Assembly (NCBI RefSeq): GCF_921293095.1
Contig: NW_025791713.1
Span: 1 to 64,000 of the forward strand
Reading direction: 5' to 3'
Length of the DNA: 64,000 bases
Source: Ischnura elegans
Lineage: Eukaryota; Arthropoda; Insecta; Odonata; Coenagrionidae
Part shown: positions 24,243-37,440 of the stretch, piece after piece
How the letters are laid out: each line of letters opens with the position of its first letter
Numbering within the stretch: position 1 is the first letter of the stretch
Translations under genes and position numbers: made by a program
Notes under the pieces: generated by a model
Database searches by the model: none
What the model was told of the DNA's origin: nothing
What the model saw: the letters and a program-made list of their open reading frames with translations, nothing else

Positions 24243-26716
24243 ATTCGAAGGGTGAAATTCCGCATATTTTCAGTTTACACATACACATTTAAAATTCCAC
24301 GTGGCGGTAACCCATTTTTCGTCGCAAGCGAAAGGGGTTTTCCCTTTCCGGGGGCTCAAAGTCAACAAAGAGCCGATGGAGTGTTCAATGACCTTGCCGG
24401 CGCGGCGCGGATTAGGGGTGTCCGTTGGGTCGGGGCGGCCGCCCGCCATTGCGAAATCCCTAACCCGGCGTAGACTGGGGTTTTCCAAGTTTTTGAATGG
24501 GGAGGAGGGGTGGTGGGAGATGCTTTCTCTGAGGCGGGTACACCTGCATAGGGAGATATGCCCTAAACATGAAACACATTGCCGACAAACACATTCCCCA
24601 ATACTATGTAACCTACTTAATGCATTTACAATATTTATTCACCAACGACATAGCAGCGTAGAGTTATTAATGTCATTCACAGTAACTCAGCAGTAGAACA
24701 TATTAGCAAACAGTAACTCTTGAAATCCGCCAGTAATTAAAAATGGGACTTGTAGCTGGAATTAATTTTTCCTCGTCATAAATCGAATGCGTGGAAAGGA
24801 ATACTTCTTCGCCCATGGACGGACGACCGAGAACCGTTGTTACTTACGCAAGGATTTATGCCAGTGGCGCCGACTCCATGGGGCCTGAGGGGGCCCGAGC
24901 CCCCTCAAAGATTCGTTGGGGGGGGGCGGAGTCCCCTCAATATTTCTAGAAAATAATTAAGTTATATTATGCTTTGTGAAATCACAAAAATATATTGGTA
25001 ATTTTTATTTCCCATTTTTGACGATAGTTACCTTTTAAAATAAATTCAACAATGTGTTAAAACAAATAATTATAAGGTGAAGCAGGTTGACTGAATCAGG
25101 TGGTGTGAATCATGATAGTGTTTCGGTGCTGCGACACACTTTGAATTTAACCTCTTCCCGGGGCAAGACCTCGGATATGGGCCCCCCCAATATTTTTTAT
25201 AAGTCGGCGCCCCTGATTTATGCTGATCAGATTATCTAATTAATATTTACGTGTTTCCTCAGATATGTATATGATGACACAATGAATTTGCTAACTCTGT
25301 ATTTTGTATTTGCAATTTTTTTTATTGAATTGCATCTTCGTTGAAATGTCTCCTTCCCTCCGGGCCTCCTCTGTTTACGTGAAACATCAAAGTGGATAAT
25401 TGTTCATTGAACCTAAATTTTAATCTTGAAATTGCGTTCCTCCATTCATCATGAGAAATCTCAATTTTTAAACGAAGTTATTACGTCAATATCAGCCCAA
25501 GTAAGCGTCAAAATTACTCACGTTGACATAAGGACGGAAATTTCTAAAAACGTTATAATTGATCGCAGAACTTCGTTCAAAAATTGTTATCGCTGCTCTG
25601 AAGACGAACGATACCATTCTTGTTTCACATTTCTCGAGAAACGAACACAACTTTATTTCGCTAAAGGGATGAATAAACAATAACTGACCGCCGACCCAAC
25701 CCACACTGCTCGTGTGGTCGTTCACAGTCCCCGTTGACTGGAAGGGCCCGGGGCGATTACTTCCCAAGAGGGAGTAATCCCCGTCCTTAAGGGCCTTCTT
25801 TCTTTATGTGAAATAGCTATGTGGCTAATTGTTGTTTGAACTTTAATTTCATTCTTGGAATTGAATTCCTCCATTCATCATGACAAATCTCAAATTTTGA
25901 ACGAAGTTCTACCGACAATATTAGCGACAGTAAGCAGCAAATTTATTCATGTTGACTTCAGGGCGGAAATGGGTAAAATCGTTGAAATTGATCGCAGAAC
26001 TTCGTTTAAAAATTGTTATGGCTGCTTTGAAGATGAACAATGGCATTCATGATTAACATTTTTCGAGAAACGAACAATAATTTATCTCGCAAAACTACTG
26101 CATAAACAATTCGTCACGGTCGGCCCACGAGCCTCTGGGGTTCCTTCACAGACCTGCGATACAGGTACCTGCTCAGCCCTCGGGCGATTCCACCGTAATA
26201 CATCCGCTACGCTCCTGCGTTATGGCCTGCTTACCTTATATCAAATATCTATGTGGATATTTATCCAGTAAACGTAAATTGCAGACTTGCAATCGAAGTC
26301 CTCGTTTCATTATGAGAATTTCGAAACTTTGTACGACGTTCTAACGTCAATTTCAACCTATGTATGCAAGAACATTTTCCTTATTGACGCTCCGGCGGAA
26401 CACCATACAAAGGTTGATAGTTACATTAGAATTTTTTTAGTGTAAGCGCTACTCTTAACACGAACAATTCCATCCTTGAGTTATCTTTTTCTAGAAGGAA
26501 ACGTGAAAATATTTCGCAAAACTCCTAGATTGACAATTTATGAGCGCGGACGCTTTTCGCTTTGAGAGTCGTTGGGAGACAGGGGTTACGACTTACTTTC
26601 TAACCTTTTCCATGTTTATTTTATCTATATAATTATTTCGCTACGATTTCCTATAAATACATATCTTTGGTAATGCTCTTCCTATGTCATGTATTTCTTC
26701 TTATCGTCTGTATTTC
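24243..26716. repeat. 2.53-kb composite repeat, copy 1 (D-A-B-C)
   Basis: Repeated at 26773-29250 with an offset of 2530-2532 bp and high identity. It has a GC-rich leader D (24243-25356), which includes a G-run/C-run segment around 24883-24940, and three related subunits of about 430-490 bp: A (25357-25791), B (25792-26224) and C (26225-26716). The subunits share a TATGTGG-type opening, a CGTT/CCTC..CATTCATCAT core and an AACGAAGTT motif, so they descend from one ancestral tandem monomer. Short open frames inside are by-products of the repeat. Confidence 0.85.
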
Positions 26717-26772
26717 ATCTTCAAATTATTTGGGGACACTTCATGCCAATTTTTAAAAAAACCCTGACAAGA

Positions 26773-29250
26773 ATTCGAAGGGTGATATTCCGCATATTTT
26801 CAGTTTACACATACACATTTAAAATTCCACGTGGCGGTAACCCATTTTTCGTCGCAAGCGAAAGGGGTTTTTCCTTTCCGAGGGCTCAAAGTCAACAAAG
26901 AGCCGATGCAGTGTTCAATGACCTTGCCGGCGCGGCGCAGCTGCAGGGGTTTCCGTTGGGCCGAGGCGGCCGCCCGCCATTGCGAAATCTCTAACCCGGC
27001 GTAGACTGGGGTTTTCCAAGTTTTTGAATGGGGAGGAGGGGTGGTGGGAGATGCTTTCTCTGAGGCGGGTACACCTGCATAGGGAGGTATGCCCTAAACA
27101 TGAAACACATTGCCGACAAACACATTCCCCAATACTATGTAACCTACTTAATGCAATTACAATGTTTAATCACCAACGACATAGCAGCGTAGAGTAATTA
27201 ATGTCATTCACAGTAACTCAGCAGTAGAACATATTAGCAAACAGTAACTCTTGAAATCCGCCAATAATTAAAAATGGTACTTGTTGCTGGAATTAATTTT
27301 TCCTCGTCATAATTCGAATGCGTGGAAAGGAATACTTCTTCGCCCATGGACGGACGACCGAGAACCGTTGTTACTTACGCAAGGATTTATGCCAGTGGCG
27401 CCGACTCCATGGGGCCTGAGGGGGCCCGAGCCCCCTCAAAGATTCGTTGGGGGGGGGGCGGAGTCCCCTCAATATTTCAAGAAAATAATTAAGTTATATT
27501 ATGCTTTGTGAAATCACAGAAATATATTGGTAATTTTTATTTCCCATTTTTGACGATAGTTACCTTTTAAAATAAATTCAACAATGTGTTAAAACAAATA
27601 ATTATAAGGTGAAGCAGGTTGACTGAATCAGGTGGTGTGAATCATGATAGTGTTTCGGTGCTGCGACACACTTTGAATTTAACCTCTTCCCGGGGCAAGA
27701 CCTCGGATATGGGCCCCCCCAATATTTTTTATAAGTCGGCGCCCCTGATTTATGCTGATCAGATTATCTAATTAATATTTACGTGTTTCCTCAGATATGT
27801 ATATGATGACACAATGAATTTGCTAACTCTGTATTTTGTATTTGCAATTACTTTTATTGAATTGCATCTTCGTGGAAATGTCTCCTTCCCCCCGGGCCTC
27901 CTCTGTTTACGTGAAACAGCTAAGTGGATAATTGTTCATTGAACCTAAATTTTCATCTTGAAATGACGTTCCTCCATTCATCATGAGAAATCTTAAATTT
28001 TAAACGAAGTTATAACGTCGACATCAGCCCAAGTAAGCGTCAAAATTACTCACGTTGACATAAGGGCGGAAATTTCTAAAAACGTTATAATTGATCGCAG
28101 AACTTCGTTCAAAAATTGTTATCGCTGCTCTGAAGACGAACGATACCATTCTTGTTTCACATTTCTCGAGAAACTAACACAACCGTATTTCGCTGAAGGG
28201 ATGAATAAACAATAACTGACCGCCGACCCAACCCACACGGCCCGTGTGGTCGTTCACAGACCCCGTTGACTGGAAGGGCCCGGGGCGATTACTTCCCAAG
28301 AGGGAGAAATCTCCGTCCTTAAGGGCCTTCTTTCTTTATGTGAAAACGCTATGTGGCTAATTGTTGATTGAACTTTAATTTCATTCTTGGAATTGAATTC
28401 CTCGATTCATCATAAGATATCTCAAATTTTGAACGAAGTTCTACCGACAATATTAGCGACAGTTAGCAGTAAATTTATTCATGTTGACTTCAGGGCGGAA
28501 ATGGGTAAAATCGTTGAAATTGATCGCAGAACTCCGTTTAAAAATTGATATGGCTGCTTTGAAGATGAACAATGGCATTCATGATTTACATTTTTCGAGA
28601 AACGAACTATAATTTATCTCGCAAAAGTACTGCATAAACAATTCGCCACGGCCGGCCCACGAGCCTCTGGGGTTCGTTCACAGACCAGCGATACAGGTAC
28701 CTGCTCAGCCCTCGGGCGATTCCACCGTAATACATCCGTTACGCTCCTGCGTTATGGCCTGCTTACCTTATATCAAATATCTATGTGGATATTTGTCCAG
28801 TAAACGTAAATTGCAGACTTGCAATCGAATTCCTCGTTTCATTATGAGAATTTCGAAACTTTGAACGAAGTTCTAACGTCAATTTCAACCTATATAAGCA
28901 AGAACATTTTCCATATTGATGCTCCGGCGGAACACCACAACAAGATTGATAGTTACATAAGAATTATTTTTAGTGCAAGCGCTACTCTTAACACGAACAA
29001 TTACATCCTTGAGTTATATTTTTCTAGAAGGGAACATGAAAATATTTCGGTAAACTCTTGGAGTGACAATTTATGAGCGCGGACGCTTACCGCTTTCAGA
29101 GTCGTTGGGAGACAGGGGTAACGAATTACTTTCTAACCTTTTCGATGTTTATTTTAAATATATAATTATTTCGCTACGGATTTCCTTTAAATACATATCT
29201 TTGTGCATGCTTTTCCAATGTCATGTGTTTCTTCTTATCGTCTGTATTTC
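26773..29250. repeat. 2.53-kb composite repeat, copy 2 (D-A-B-C)
   Basis: Second copy, beginning GAATTCGAAGGGTGATATTCC (about 26771). D spans 26773-27890 and A, B, C follow to 29250 in the same order as copy 1. The 56 bp between copies are not repeated. A more diverged D-like copy, split by other repeats, is at 35493-35826 and 36736-37195. Confidence 0.85.
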
Positions 29251-30258
29251 CCTCCGGGCCTCCTCTGTTTACGTGAAACAGCTATGTGTATAATTGTTCA
29301 TTGAACCTAAATTTTAATCTTGAAATTGCGTTCCTCCATTCATCATGAGAAATCTTAAATTTTAAACGAAGTTATAACGTCAATATCAGCCCAAGTAAGC
29401 GTCAAAGTTACTCACGTTGACGAAAGGGCGGAAATTTCTAAAAACGTTATAATTGATCGCAGAACTTCGTTCAAAAATTGTTATCGCTGCTCTGAAGACG
29501 AACGATACCATTCTTGTTTCACATTTCTCGAGAAACGAACACAACCGTATTTCGCTGAAGGGATGAATAAACAATAACTGACCGCCGACCCAACCCACAC
29601 GGCCCGTGTGGTCGTTCACAGACCCCGTTGACTGGAAGGCCCCGGGGCGATTACTTCCCAAGAGGGAGTAATCCCCGTCCTTAACGGCCTTCTTTCTTTA
29701 TTTGAAATAGCTATGTGGCTAATTGTTGATTGAACTTTAATTTCATTCTTGGAATTGAATTCCTCGATTCATCATAAGATATCTCAAATTTTGAACGAAG
29801 TTCTACCGACAATATTAGCGACAGTAAGCAGTAAATTTATTCATGTTGACTTCAGGGCGGAAATGGGTAAAATCGTTGAAATTGATCGCAGAACTCCGTT
29901 TAAAAATTGATATGGCTGCTTTGAAGATGAACAATGGCATTCATGATTTACATTTTTCGAGAAACGAACTATAATTTATCTCGCAAAAGTACTGCATAAA
30001 CAATTCGCCACGGCCGGCCCACGAGCCTCTGGGGTTCGTTCACAGACCTGCGATACAGGTACCTGCTCAGCCCTCGGGCGATTCCACCGTAATACATCCG
30101 TTACGCTCCTGCGTTATGGCCTGCTTACCTTATATCAAATATCTATGTGGATAATTGTCCAGTAAACGTACATTGCAGACTTGCAATCGAAGTCCTCGTT
30201 TCATTATGAGAATTTCGAAACTTTGAACGACGTTCTAACGTCAATTTCAGCCTGTATA
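29251..30258. repeat. Partial third A-B-C unit
   Basis: A third run of subunits (A 29251-29690, B 29691-30118, C 30119-30258) without the D leader. C stops abruptly at 30258, where a Transib-like sequence begins, so the subunit array was broken by, or recombined with, that element. Confidence 0.8.
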
Positions 30259-31953
30259 AGTGACAGAAAATAATCAACAGAAAGTAAAATTTATAAATAT
30301 TGCTACGAATGACTCTCATTATGCAATCGCTGAGCACTGCAAGAGGTGCACTGAAAGGTTTCTTTCTTTGAGTGCATTCCATGGAGAATGGACTTAAATC
30401 GCGTGCTTAAAGTGGGGAAACGGACTCTTTTACTAACTAACAAGCTCTATTTCTAAGCAAGAGCCCTCGATGATCCATGGCCTCCACTTCCTAACCTGCC
30501 AAACATATTTAAAGGCATTCTGATAACGGTCGTTTTATAGTATTGTTGTAGTGCCGAGCCCTTCGAAGTTCATTTGGTTTGAACTCCTGCTACCTTTAAA
30601 AGTTTCGGAAGGCATATTACTCACATCAAATAATGTATTCTTTCTAAGAAGTACAGTTCATTTTAATCTATGCCTTTTGCTCAATTTAAAGTATTGATTT
30701 AAATCTCTTACCTATAGATCAACGTCATTATTCTTAATAAACTGCCCTTCTGACAAAGTGGTTATTTTTCAGAAATATTTTACCATACAAACATAGCATA
30801 AACAAAAGCAACACAATTTACGCTTTTCCCAACTAACATACTGCAATTAGCACTGTCAGCAATAAAAGGGCACTGTTTTTCATTCACTATCTGACGAGTT
30901 CTTATCACTTTCACTGTCTGAGATAAAGCATTGTTTTCCTTTCTCAAAAAGAAATGCATTACATTTTTCGGCAAACTGTATGTTTCCTCCGGTTTAATTG
31001 GTGTAATTTTTTTAATTATCAGTTACGACATTAGGAGGTGTCTAAGGAATAAATCCTGATTTGTGGCCACTCGTGCTATTTCTGTAGCCAACCCTTCACG
31101 GATCTTTCTCAAGTCCTAATACCGTGCCTATATTGCCTCATCTGTAAGTTGTCGCAATCAAGAAAGGACTCTTTTGCAATGTCAGCTCCTTGACTGAAGA
31201 CCTTATGTACGGTTGGTGGCATACCATAATTGTATTTAAAGCGTCAGTGAGGGAGAGAGAAAATTAAATTATTTGGAGAGGAAATCTAGATTAATTGTGA
31301 TTCCTTTTGAATACTCGTACCTGTTTCATGCTTCTCCTAACGAACAGCATTTTTTACCTAAACAAGAAGGCACAAAGGTGCTCACGAGCAATAATTCATG
31401 AGACATAGGCCCACGTTCCCACCTGCGATTATATTGCGCATGTCCTAACTGCTGTCAAAGCCGTGTTTGCAAATTAAAGTGCACTTTATATGCGACGTGA
31501 AACTTGGATCTGTGGAAATGCACGTTAACATTCGAGTCGCAGTAATAAGCAAAACCATTTTTGAAAACTTCTTATATAACCTCTGCTACCTTAATTTCAC
31601 TCGGGTAAATGAAATCATATGCTCGCGTCACTCTCTCATCGCTGGGGTTAATATTATATCCCTGACATTTCAGATTTTCGAAGACCCTTGCACCGATTTT
31701 TTGTGAGCTGCATGGACACAATTACTTAGTGAGAGGGCCTCTTAATCTGACATAACATAATACTCGGGGTTGCATTTTATCCACTTGGCAAGAGTTCTTC
31801 TTGCCTCCGAGGATGGTCACTGTATCTTCCTTTTGCATTCGTTTTCCTACTATTCGTTCCCTTGATACAACCCTGAAAACATGAATTGACGTCCATCTGC
31901 ACTGGCTAAACTAGAGCAATATGTAAATTGTGCTGCATAAGGAATAGTTATTA
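30259..31953 (-). mobile_element. Truncated Transib/RAG1-like element copy
   Basis: Direct homologue of 50900-52593 (offset 20641), sharing for example GTGACAGAAAATAATC and CTCTTGCAGTGC-type segments. It lacks the outermost ~640 bp of the left terminal repeat and all of the right one, so it cannot be mobilised as an intact element. The transposase relic reads on the minus strand. Confidence 0.65.
30780..31235 (-). pseudogene. Transib/RAG1-like transposase relic
   Basis: On the minus strand near 31230-31140 the sequence reads GMPPTVHKVFSQGAD and continues, with stops and frameshifts, through ARVATNQDLF (about 31080-31050) to a basic tail ending at 30780 (LPKNVMHFFLRKENNALSQT). TVHK and R-x-A-T-N-x-D-L-F are also seen in the relics at 17.4 and 51.5 kb. 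It is too broken for function. Assignment is by eye and shared motifs. Confidence 0.5.
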
Positions 31954-32640
31954 ACGGCGGGGTCAGTTCGTCACTGTAATGGAATTGTCAACGAAGGTTA
32001 TGGCGTTCATACAAACGGATGTAATTTCAACCATGAACGATGCATGGTGTTCATTTTTTGAGCATGCAATTACACGTAAATGAAAGTGAATATGATGCAG
32101 TTAATGAATGTTATTATGAATTTTCTGTTTATCAAAAAAATTCTTCCCCTGATATTACAAGCACAAATAGGCCCAGTGCAGAAAAGGTGGTAACTATTAT
32201 TAAATATGAAGTAAGTTGTGTATTAACACTTTCATAAGTCGCTAATTAAGTACATGATTTCAAAATGTAAATGAAACTGTATAAAAATTATGAATTGCAG
32301 CTTCACTGGAATTAGGCACTGATTGCTTAATGTCAGCAGTGAAGAGGGCGGAATATTTTAAACGATAGGGGAGACTGGGGCACAGTGGGACAGTTTTAGC
32401 ATTTTATTTTTATTTTCCTCAGAAAAATTGGTATATTATATTACGTGTATGGATCTCAATTTTAATATTGTTATTTCCTGAAAAACATTGCAAAGCTTTT
32501 AGGCAATCAATTCATAATTGCATTAATTCTTTTAAATAAATATCATCACTTTTGTATCCATTCAAAATTCATATCAGTAACAGCGTTTGTTTATGAAGGA
32601 ATTTCTAAGGAAATCCAAGAGGTGCTCTTAATTAATTACA
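31954..32640. repeat. Mosaic of dispersed repeats
   Basis: Bases 31954-32137 recur at 33825-34008. Bases 32137-32420 recur at 21136-21425. Bases 32430-32560 belong to the 310-bp family tail. No gene is present; the blocks are joined end to end. Confidence 0.7.
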
Positions 32641-32820
32641 TTTTGTGCTGTAATTGCTGTGTACATTATTGTCAGTGTCGGCGTCTTCAGAAGTGGTGAA
32701 TTGCCAAAAGGCGCGAGAGAATGCATTGCTCTGAGTTGGAAAAATAGCCCCTGCTGCGATCGCATGCTCCGTAGGGAATTACAATGCTTACATGCGGAAC
32801 GATATTTACCGTGTAAAACG
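32641..32820. repeat. 180-bp direct repeat, copy 1
   Basis: TTTTGTGCTGTAATTGCTG through CGATATTTACCGTGTAAAAC is repeated at about 33279-33460 with few differences. The open frames on both strands simply follow the repeat. Confidence 0.85.
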
Positions 32821-33278
32821 GCCTTCGTCCATGCGCGAAAAGGCGATGTAGTAATTATCAACGCTTACGTCATATTTGCGTAGTAATCAAGACATTGGCT
32901 CAAATGCGAGCGATAACTTCATGGGTAATTCAAATCAAGGGATACCAAAAAATATCATGTACGGCAGAGGTGAATTATCAAATACATGTTACCCAAAAAT
33001 TAATGAATGTGAGTATTTTCTTCCATGTCGGCATCTCGGCGACTCTGATGATGGTCGCGTATTGCAATCTCGTCAGTTTCACGTCCTAAGTTTTATCATT
33101 GGTTTTCAACTGTCACTAACGTATACATTACATTAAAAGCTATACCATTTTCAGTTTCGCATTAGCAACTAGCTACCGCCAATCGTAATGCCGTATATGT
33201 TATACACTTTCTTCAATTTTTTTAAATAATACCAGCGAGAAAATTACTTTCTTCATGAAATACTCTTAATTAATGATA
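32821..33278. other. Spacer between the 180-bp repeats
   Basis: No domain or repeat partner is recognised. Short open frames near 32876-33136 show no protein-like conservation that I can judge. Confidence 0.4.
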
Positions 33279-33460
33279 TTTTGTGCTGTAAGTGCTGTGT
33301 ACATTGCTGTCAGTGTCGGCGTCTTGAGAAGTGGTGAATTGCCAAAAGGCGCGAGAGAATGCATTGCTCTGAGTTGGAAAAATAGCCCCTGCTGCGATCG
33401 CATGCTCCGTAGGGAATTACAATGCTTACATGCGGAACGATATTTACCGTGTAAAACGGG
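33279..33460. repeat. 180-bp direct repeat, copy 2
   Basis: Near-identical to 32641-32820. Its right edge abuts a Transib-like fragment at about 33464. Confidence 0.85.
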
Positions 33461-33463
33461 AAA

Positions 33464-34008
33464 TATTTTACCATACAAACATAGCATAAACAAAAGCAAC
33501 ACAATTTACACTTTTCCCAACTAACATACTGCAATTAGCACTGTCAACAATAAAAGGTTACTGTTTTTCATTCACTATCTGACGACTTTCTATCACTTTC
33601 ACTGTCTGAGCTGAAGCATTGTTTTCCTTTTTCAAAGACAGATCCATTACATTTTTCGGCAAGCTGTATGTTTCCTCCAGTTTAATTGGTGTAATTTTAG
33701 TAATTATCTGTTATGACTTTAAGAGGTGACTAGATACAACTCTGACAACATGAATTGACTTACATTTGCACCGGCTAAACTAGAGCAACATGTAAATTTT
33801 GCAGCATAAGGAATAGTCATTAACGGCGCGGTCAGTTTGTGACTGGAATGGAAATGTCAACGAAGGTTATTGCGTTCATACAAACGGATGTAATTTCAGC
33901 CATGAACGATTTATGGTGTTCATTTTTTGAACTTGAAATTACACGTAAATGAAAGTGAATAGGATGCAGTTAATGAATGTTATTATGAATTTTCTGTCAC
34001 ACAGTATA
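33464..34008 (-). mobile_element. Deletion derivative of the Transib-like element
   Basis: Bases 33464-33735 match 30774-31045 (TACCATACAAACATAGCATA), and the next part, 33736-34008, matches 31861-32137. The roughly 815 bp between these segments in the longer copy is missing, so this is an internal-deletion product. Confidence 0.65.
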
Positions 34009-34424
34009 GTTATATTACAGTGGCAGAATTTTCCTTCGGGAATGAAAATGTCCGAGCGGACTCCGAATCAAATATCCCTCTTGGCCTTTACTCTATTAAA
34101 CCTATCCATCATTTAGTGTAACGTTCATTACTCAGAAAAACGGAAAACATTGACACCAACTGTCATCATTTCACTGTCCAAAAAAGCGTTTAACGGTACA
34201 TTGACGTATATATTCACCGTTTTCATGTTCAACACAAGTCCCTCGCTCTTTCTGCATGTCTGTGACTTATTTACCACGACCCTTTCCGCCTTCCTACGCT
34301 TAAGGCGCGCTTACCATACTCAATTGAAAGACATTCCCTTTATTGTATGATTACATCTTACAACAATAACTCTGAGAATTACTCTGCTCCTCCGTCTTCA
34401 ACTTACATCGTAATCATTATTTTA
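34009..34424. other. Spacer, no gene seen
   Basis: Unique-looking AT-rich sequence. A 66-codon open frame at 34150 has no recognisable features. Confidence 0.35.
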
Positions 34425-35110
34425 CGTAGTTTGACGTAGCGATGCTATTTACCGCTACTTGCGGGAGAACTTTCTTCTTTTTCATTACCTTCGATTATAA
34501 TGAGTTGACGACCAAACTTGGGTTGTTCTATCCAATCAAATGCACAACGACCCACTTCACGTGCATACCATACTGATGACTAGGAACACAGAGATTATGG
34601 TAATAGTCGTTTTTGCATGGCAGAAAAGTGTTTGATATAAATAACTGATTTAATTCAATACCACAGTGAGTTCGGTAACTTTAATCGAAGTTATGATTCC
34701 TTTTACGAAGGTGATTGCTGGTTTGGTTATTTTTTTCAAACTTTGTATTGTTATGGATACATTCATGGTTTGGTTTGATGGTATTCACAGCTTCGTAACT
34801 TATCAAACGGTTTGTCGTCCCTCTTTCCTTTATACCAAATCAGATTTGCATTTGAAAGATTCTTAAATAAGTCTTACCTTAAATATATGTTAGTAAAAAT
34901 GATTATGTTTTCATTATCTTGGATGGCGATAACGTTTTCATTTTGTTCACGTTGTTTTTTTTTCTATTTGCAATGTTACCGTGGAGCGACAATGAGTCAC
35001 ACACGGTGACATCCGATGACCTCGCTTCAAACATTCCCTTAAGGGTTACAGGAAAGTTTGAAAATATAATTCTTCATTTAAATCGTATCTTCTTATACCT
35101 GTAAGAAAAT
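34425..35110. repeat. Dispersed repeat Z, copy 1
   Basis: Shares GATGCTA..CGC/TACTTGCG, AATGAGTTGACGAC and later GGTAACTTT-ATCGAAGTTA and TTTCATTAT-TTGG blocks, in the same order, with 37915-39060. Copy 2 has about 450 extra bp in the middle. No protein is recognised on either strand. Confidence 0.7.
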
Positions 35111-35172
35111 TTTCCGTCACTGGTCATTTACGAAACTGAAAAGGGAAAACTTTATCTGAAGAACTGTACTGG

Positions 35173-35935
35173 AAAGATAAACTTGGTAGGAAATGGCGTC
35201 AAGTTGATGACAAATTGTCAGCATACTACATACACGGACAGCATATTCGCCTCAAAGTATCTTTCATAATTTTATTTTTAACCACCTAAAATCGATCTAT
35301 TTAAGAAATTACGTACATAGAGCCTTAGGATGAAATAAAAATTATCGATTTTCATTTTTCTTCATTTTTCCATTAACCTCATGCACTGTCTTCATTTTTT
35401 CCCACATATCCAGCAATTTAAGTTAATCATGCCATGGATCGGTTATCGTCTTCATGTGTAACGTCTTCAATGCGGCACGCAGGATGTACGAGACGGGGGA
35501 AAAAACCTTGACAAGACATCGAAGGAGGAAAATCCGCATATTTTCGGTTTTCACATACACATTTCAAATTCCACGTGCCGGCATCCCCTTTCAGTCGCAA
35601 GTGAGGGTTTTTCCTTTCCGAAGGCTCACCGTCAACAAAGAGGCTATGTTGTGCTCAGTGACCTGGGCGGCGCGGCGCCGGGGTGACGTTGGGTGGGGTT
35701 GGGTGGCCGTTGCGGCCGTTGGGGTCCCCTTGCAAAATCCCTAACCGTGCGTACACTGGGGTTTTCCAAGTTTTTGAATGGGTGGGGGGTGGTGGGAGAC
35801 TCATTGTCTTAGTCGGGTACACCACTTGGTAGGAAATGGCGTCAAGTTGATGCCAAATAGTCAGCATACTACATACACGGACAGCATATTCGCCTCAAAA
35901 TATCTTGCATAATTTTCTTTTTAATCAGCTAAAAT
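35173..35935. repeat. Direct repeat pair flanking a diverged D-type repeat
   Basis: ACTTGGTAGGAAATGGCGTC and about 100 following bp occur at 35180-35280 and again at 35824-35930. Between them lies 35493-35826, a diverged copy of the D leader found at 24.2 and 26.8 kb (TCCGCATATTTTC, CAAGTTTTTGAATGGG). The arrangement looks like an insertion with duplicated flank or an unequal exchange. Confidence 0.65.
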
Positions 35936-36074
35936 TGATCTATTTAAGAAATTACGTATATAGAACCTTGGATTAAGTTCTCATCACAAAGGGTAATAAT
36001 TATGAGGAGTTACGGACCTGAAGAGGAAAACCTACTGCACTTGTAATTACATTCACCAGTGATTCTAATTGGAG

Positions 36075-36345
36075 TACCTCCAAGGAAACGCAATGATTCG
36101 TCCTACCGCGCTAACCACGCGGGATTCCCGTCGCACGATCACTTACATTTCAAATTGTTGCAAAAAAGGCTCAAATTTAACAGCTGGTAACCTCTTAACA
36201 CATAAATTTAAATAAATAAAAAATATTAAAGTAGAATACGGCTGTGCGGAGGATAAAAGAAACCTTCGGACAGTGGAGGGACTTGAACACGGGACCCCCG
36301 CAGAGCCAGCCACGTACTCTTCCACTGTGCTACTTCTCCCTCAAC
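36075..36345 (-). repeat. tRNA-derived SINE-like sequence
   Basis: On the minus strand, TAGCACAGTGG (about 36322-36332) resembles a Pol III A box, and TGTTCAAGTCC (36279-36289) a B box at the expected distance. A second A-box-like TTAGCGCGGTAGG lies further downstream at about 36096-36112. The arms are too degenerate for a tRNA gene, so this is most simply a SINE or a pair of SINE fragments. Confidence 0.45.
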
Positions 36346-37440
36346 GTCTGACGGCGATAATTAAGAATTTCCATATCATTGTAACACTGAGCTGCTTTCA
36401 TGTGCTTCTCAGTTGAACGAATGTTGATGAAAATAATCACTTGCTCGGTATCTTAGTCTTTTATTCCTTCACATGATTATAACTTGATCACGGAGGCGTT
36501 CGCATACTTTATATGTCGGCTGGTTAGTGAACACAATAGGAATATTATGATGTTGTCGCCTGCGACTTATCTATGGTATCGTCCTGATAAGTTATTATTA
36601 TCTAATTATTATTATGTTTCTAACTCGGTCTTTGTATTTCTAATCAGGCATTCCAAACACAAATTCAGTTAGGATTTCCTTACTTCCTACTTATTCGGCT
36701 TCAAAGGTTTTATGAAATGAGCTGCAGTTCCATTGATGCCCTAAACGTAAAACAATTTGCCAACAAACAAATTCCCCAATACAATGTAACCTACTTAATG
36801 CAAGTACAATATTTAATTAATTATGCTAAGTATCCCACATTATCCCGAACTCATCAGTGTACATGCAAATGATTGCAGCTTAATACGGTAACTTAATCAT
36901 CAAGGACATAGCAGCGTAGAGTTATTAATCTCATTCACACTAACTCAGCAGTAGAAAATATTATCAAACAATACCTGTTGAAATCCGACAATCATAAAAA
37001 ATTGGACTTTTCACTGGATTTAAGTTTCCCTTGTCATACTTCGAATACGTTGAAAGGAATACATCTTTACCGATTGACGGACGTCCGAGAACACTAGGGT
37101 TGTTGGTACTTACGCAAGGATTAATGCTGATCAGATTAACTAATTCATATTTACGTGTTTGCTTAGAAATGTATATGAAGAAACAATGGAAACATCAAAG
37201 GTGCCTCGTATCTTATATCGTACATGTTGTATTAAAACATCGACCCGAGTCGATTGATGTACACATACGTATACGGCGGAGTATTTTAAGCGATATTATA
37301 TTACGTGTATGGATCTCTTTTTTAATATTGTTATTTCCTGAAAAACATTGCAAACCTTTAAGGCAATCAATTCATAATTGCATTAATTCTTTTAAATAAA
37401 TAACATCATTTTGTATCCATTCCTCGTTTTAAAACATTCG
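36346..37440. repeat. Mosaic of dispersed-repeat fragments
   Basis: Bases 36360-36432 and 37278-37440 belong to the 310-bp family. Bases 36736-37195 are the diverged second half of a D-type repeat (CCTACTTAATGCAAGTACAA, ATTTACGTGTTT). No gene is seen. Confidence 0.6.

Noticed and set aside
24228..24696. Open frames of 72-131 codons in the D repeat
   Set aside because: Both strands are open because the segment is GC-rich. The frames differ between the copies at 24.2 and 26.8 kb, so they are not under coding constraint.
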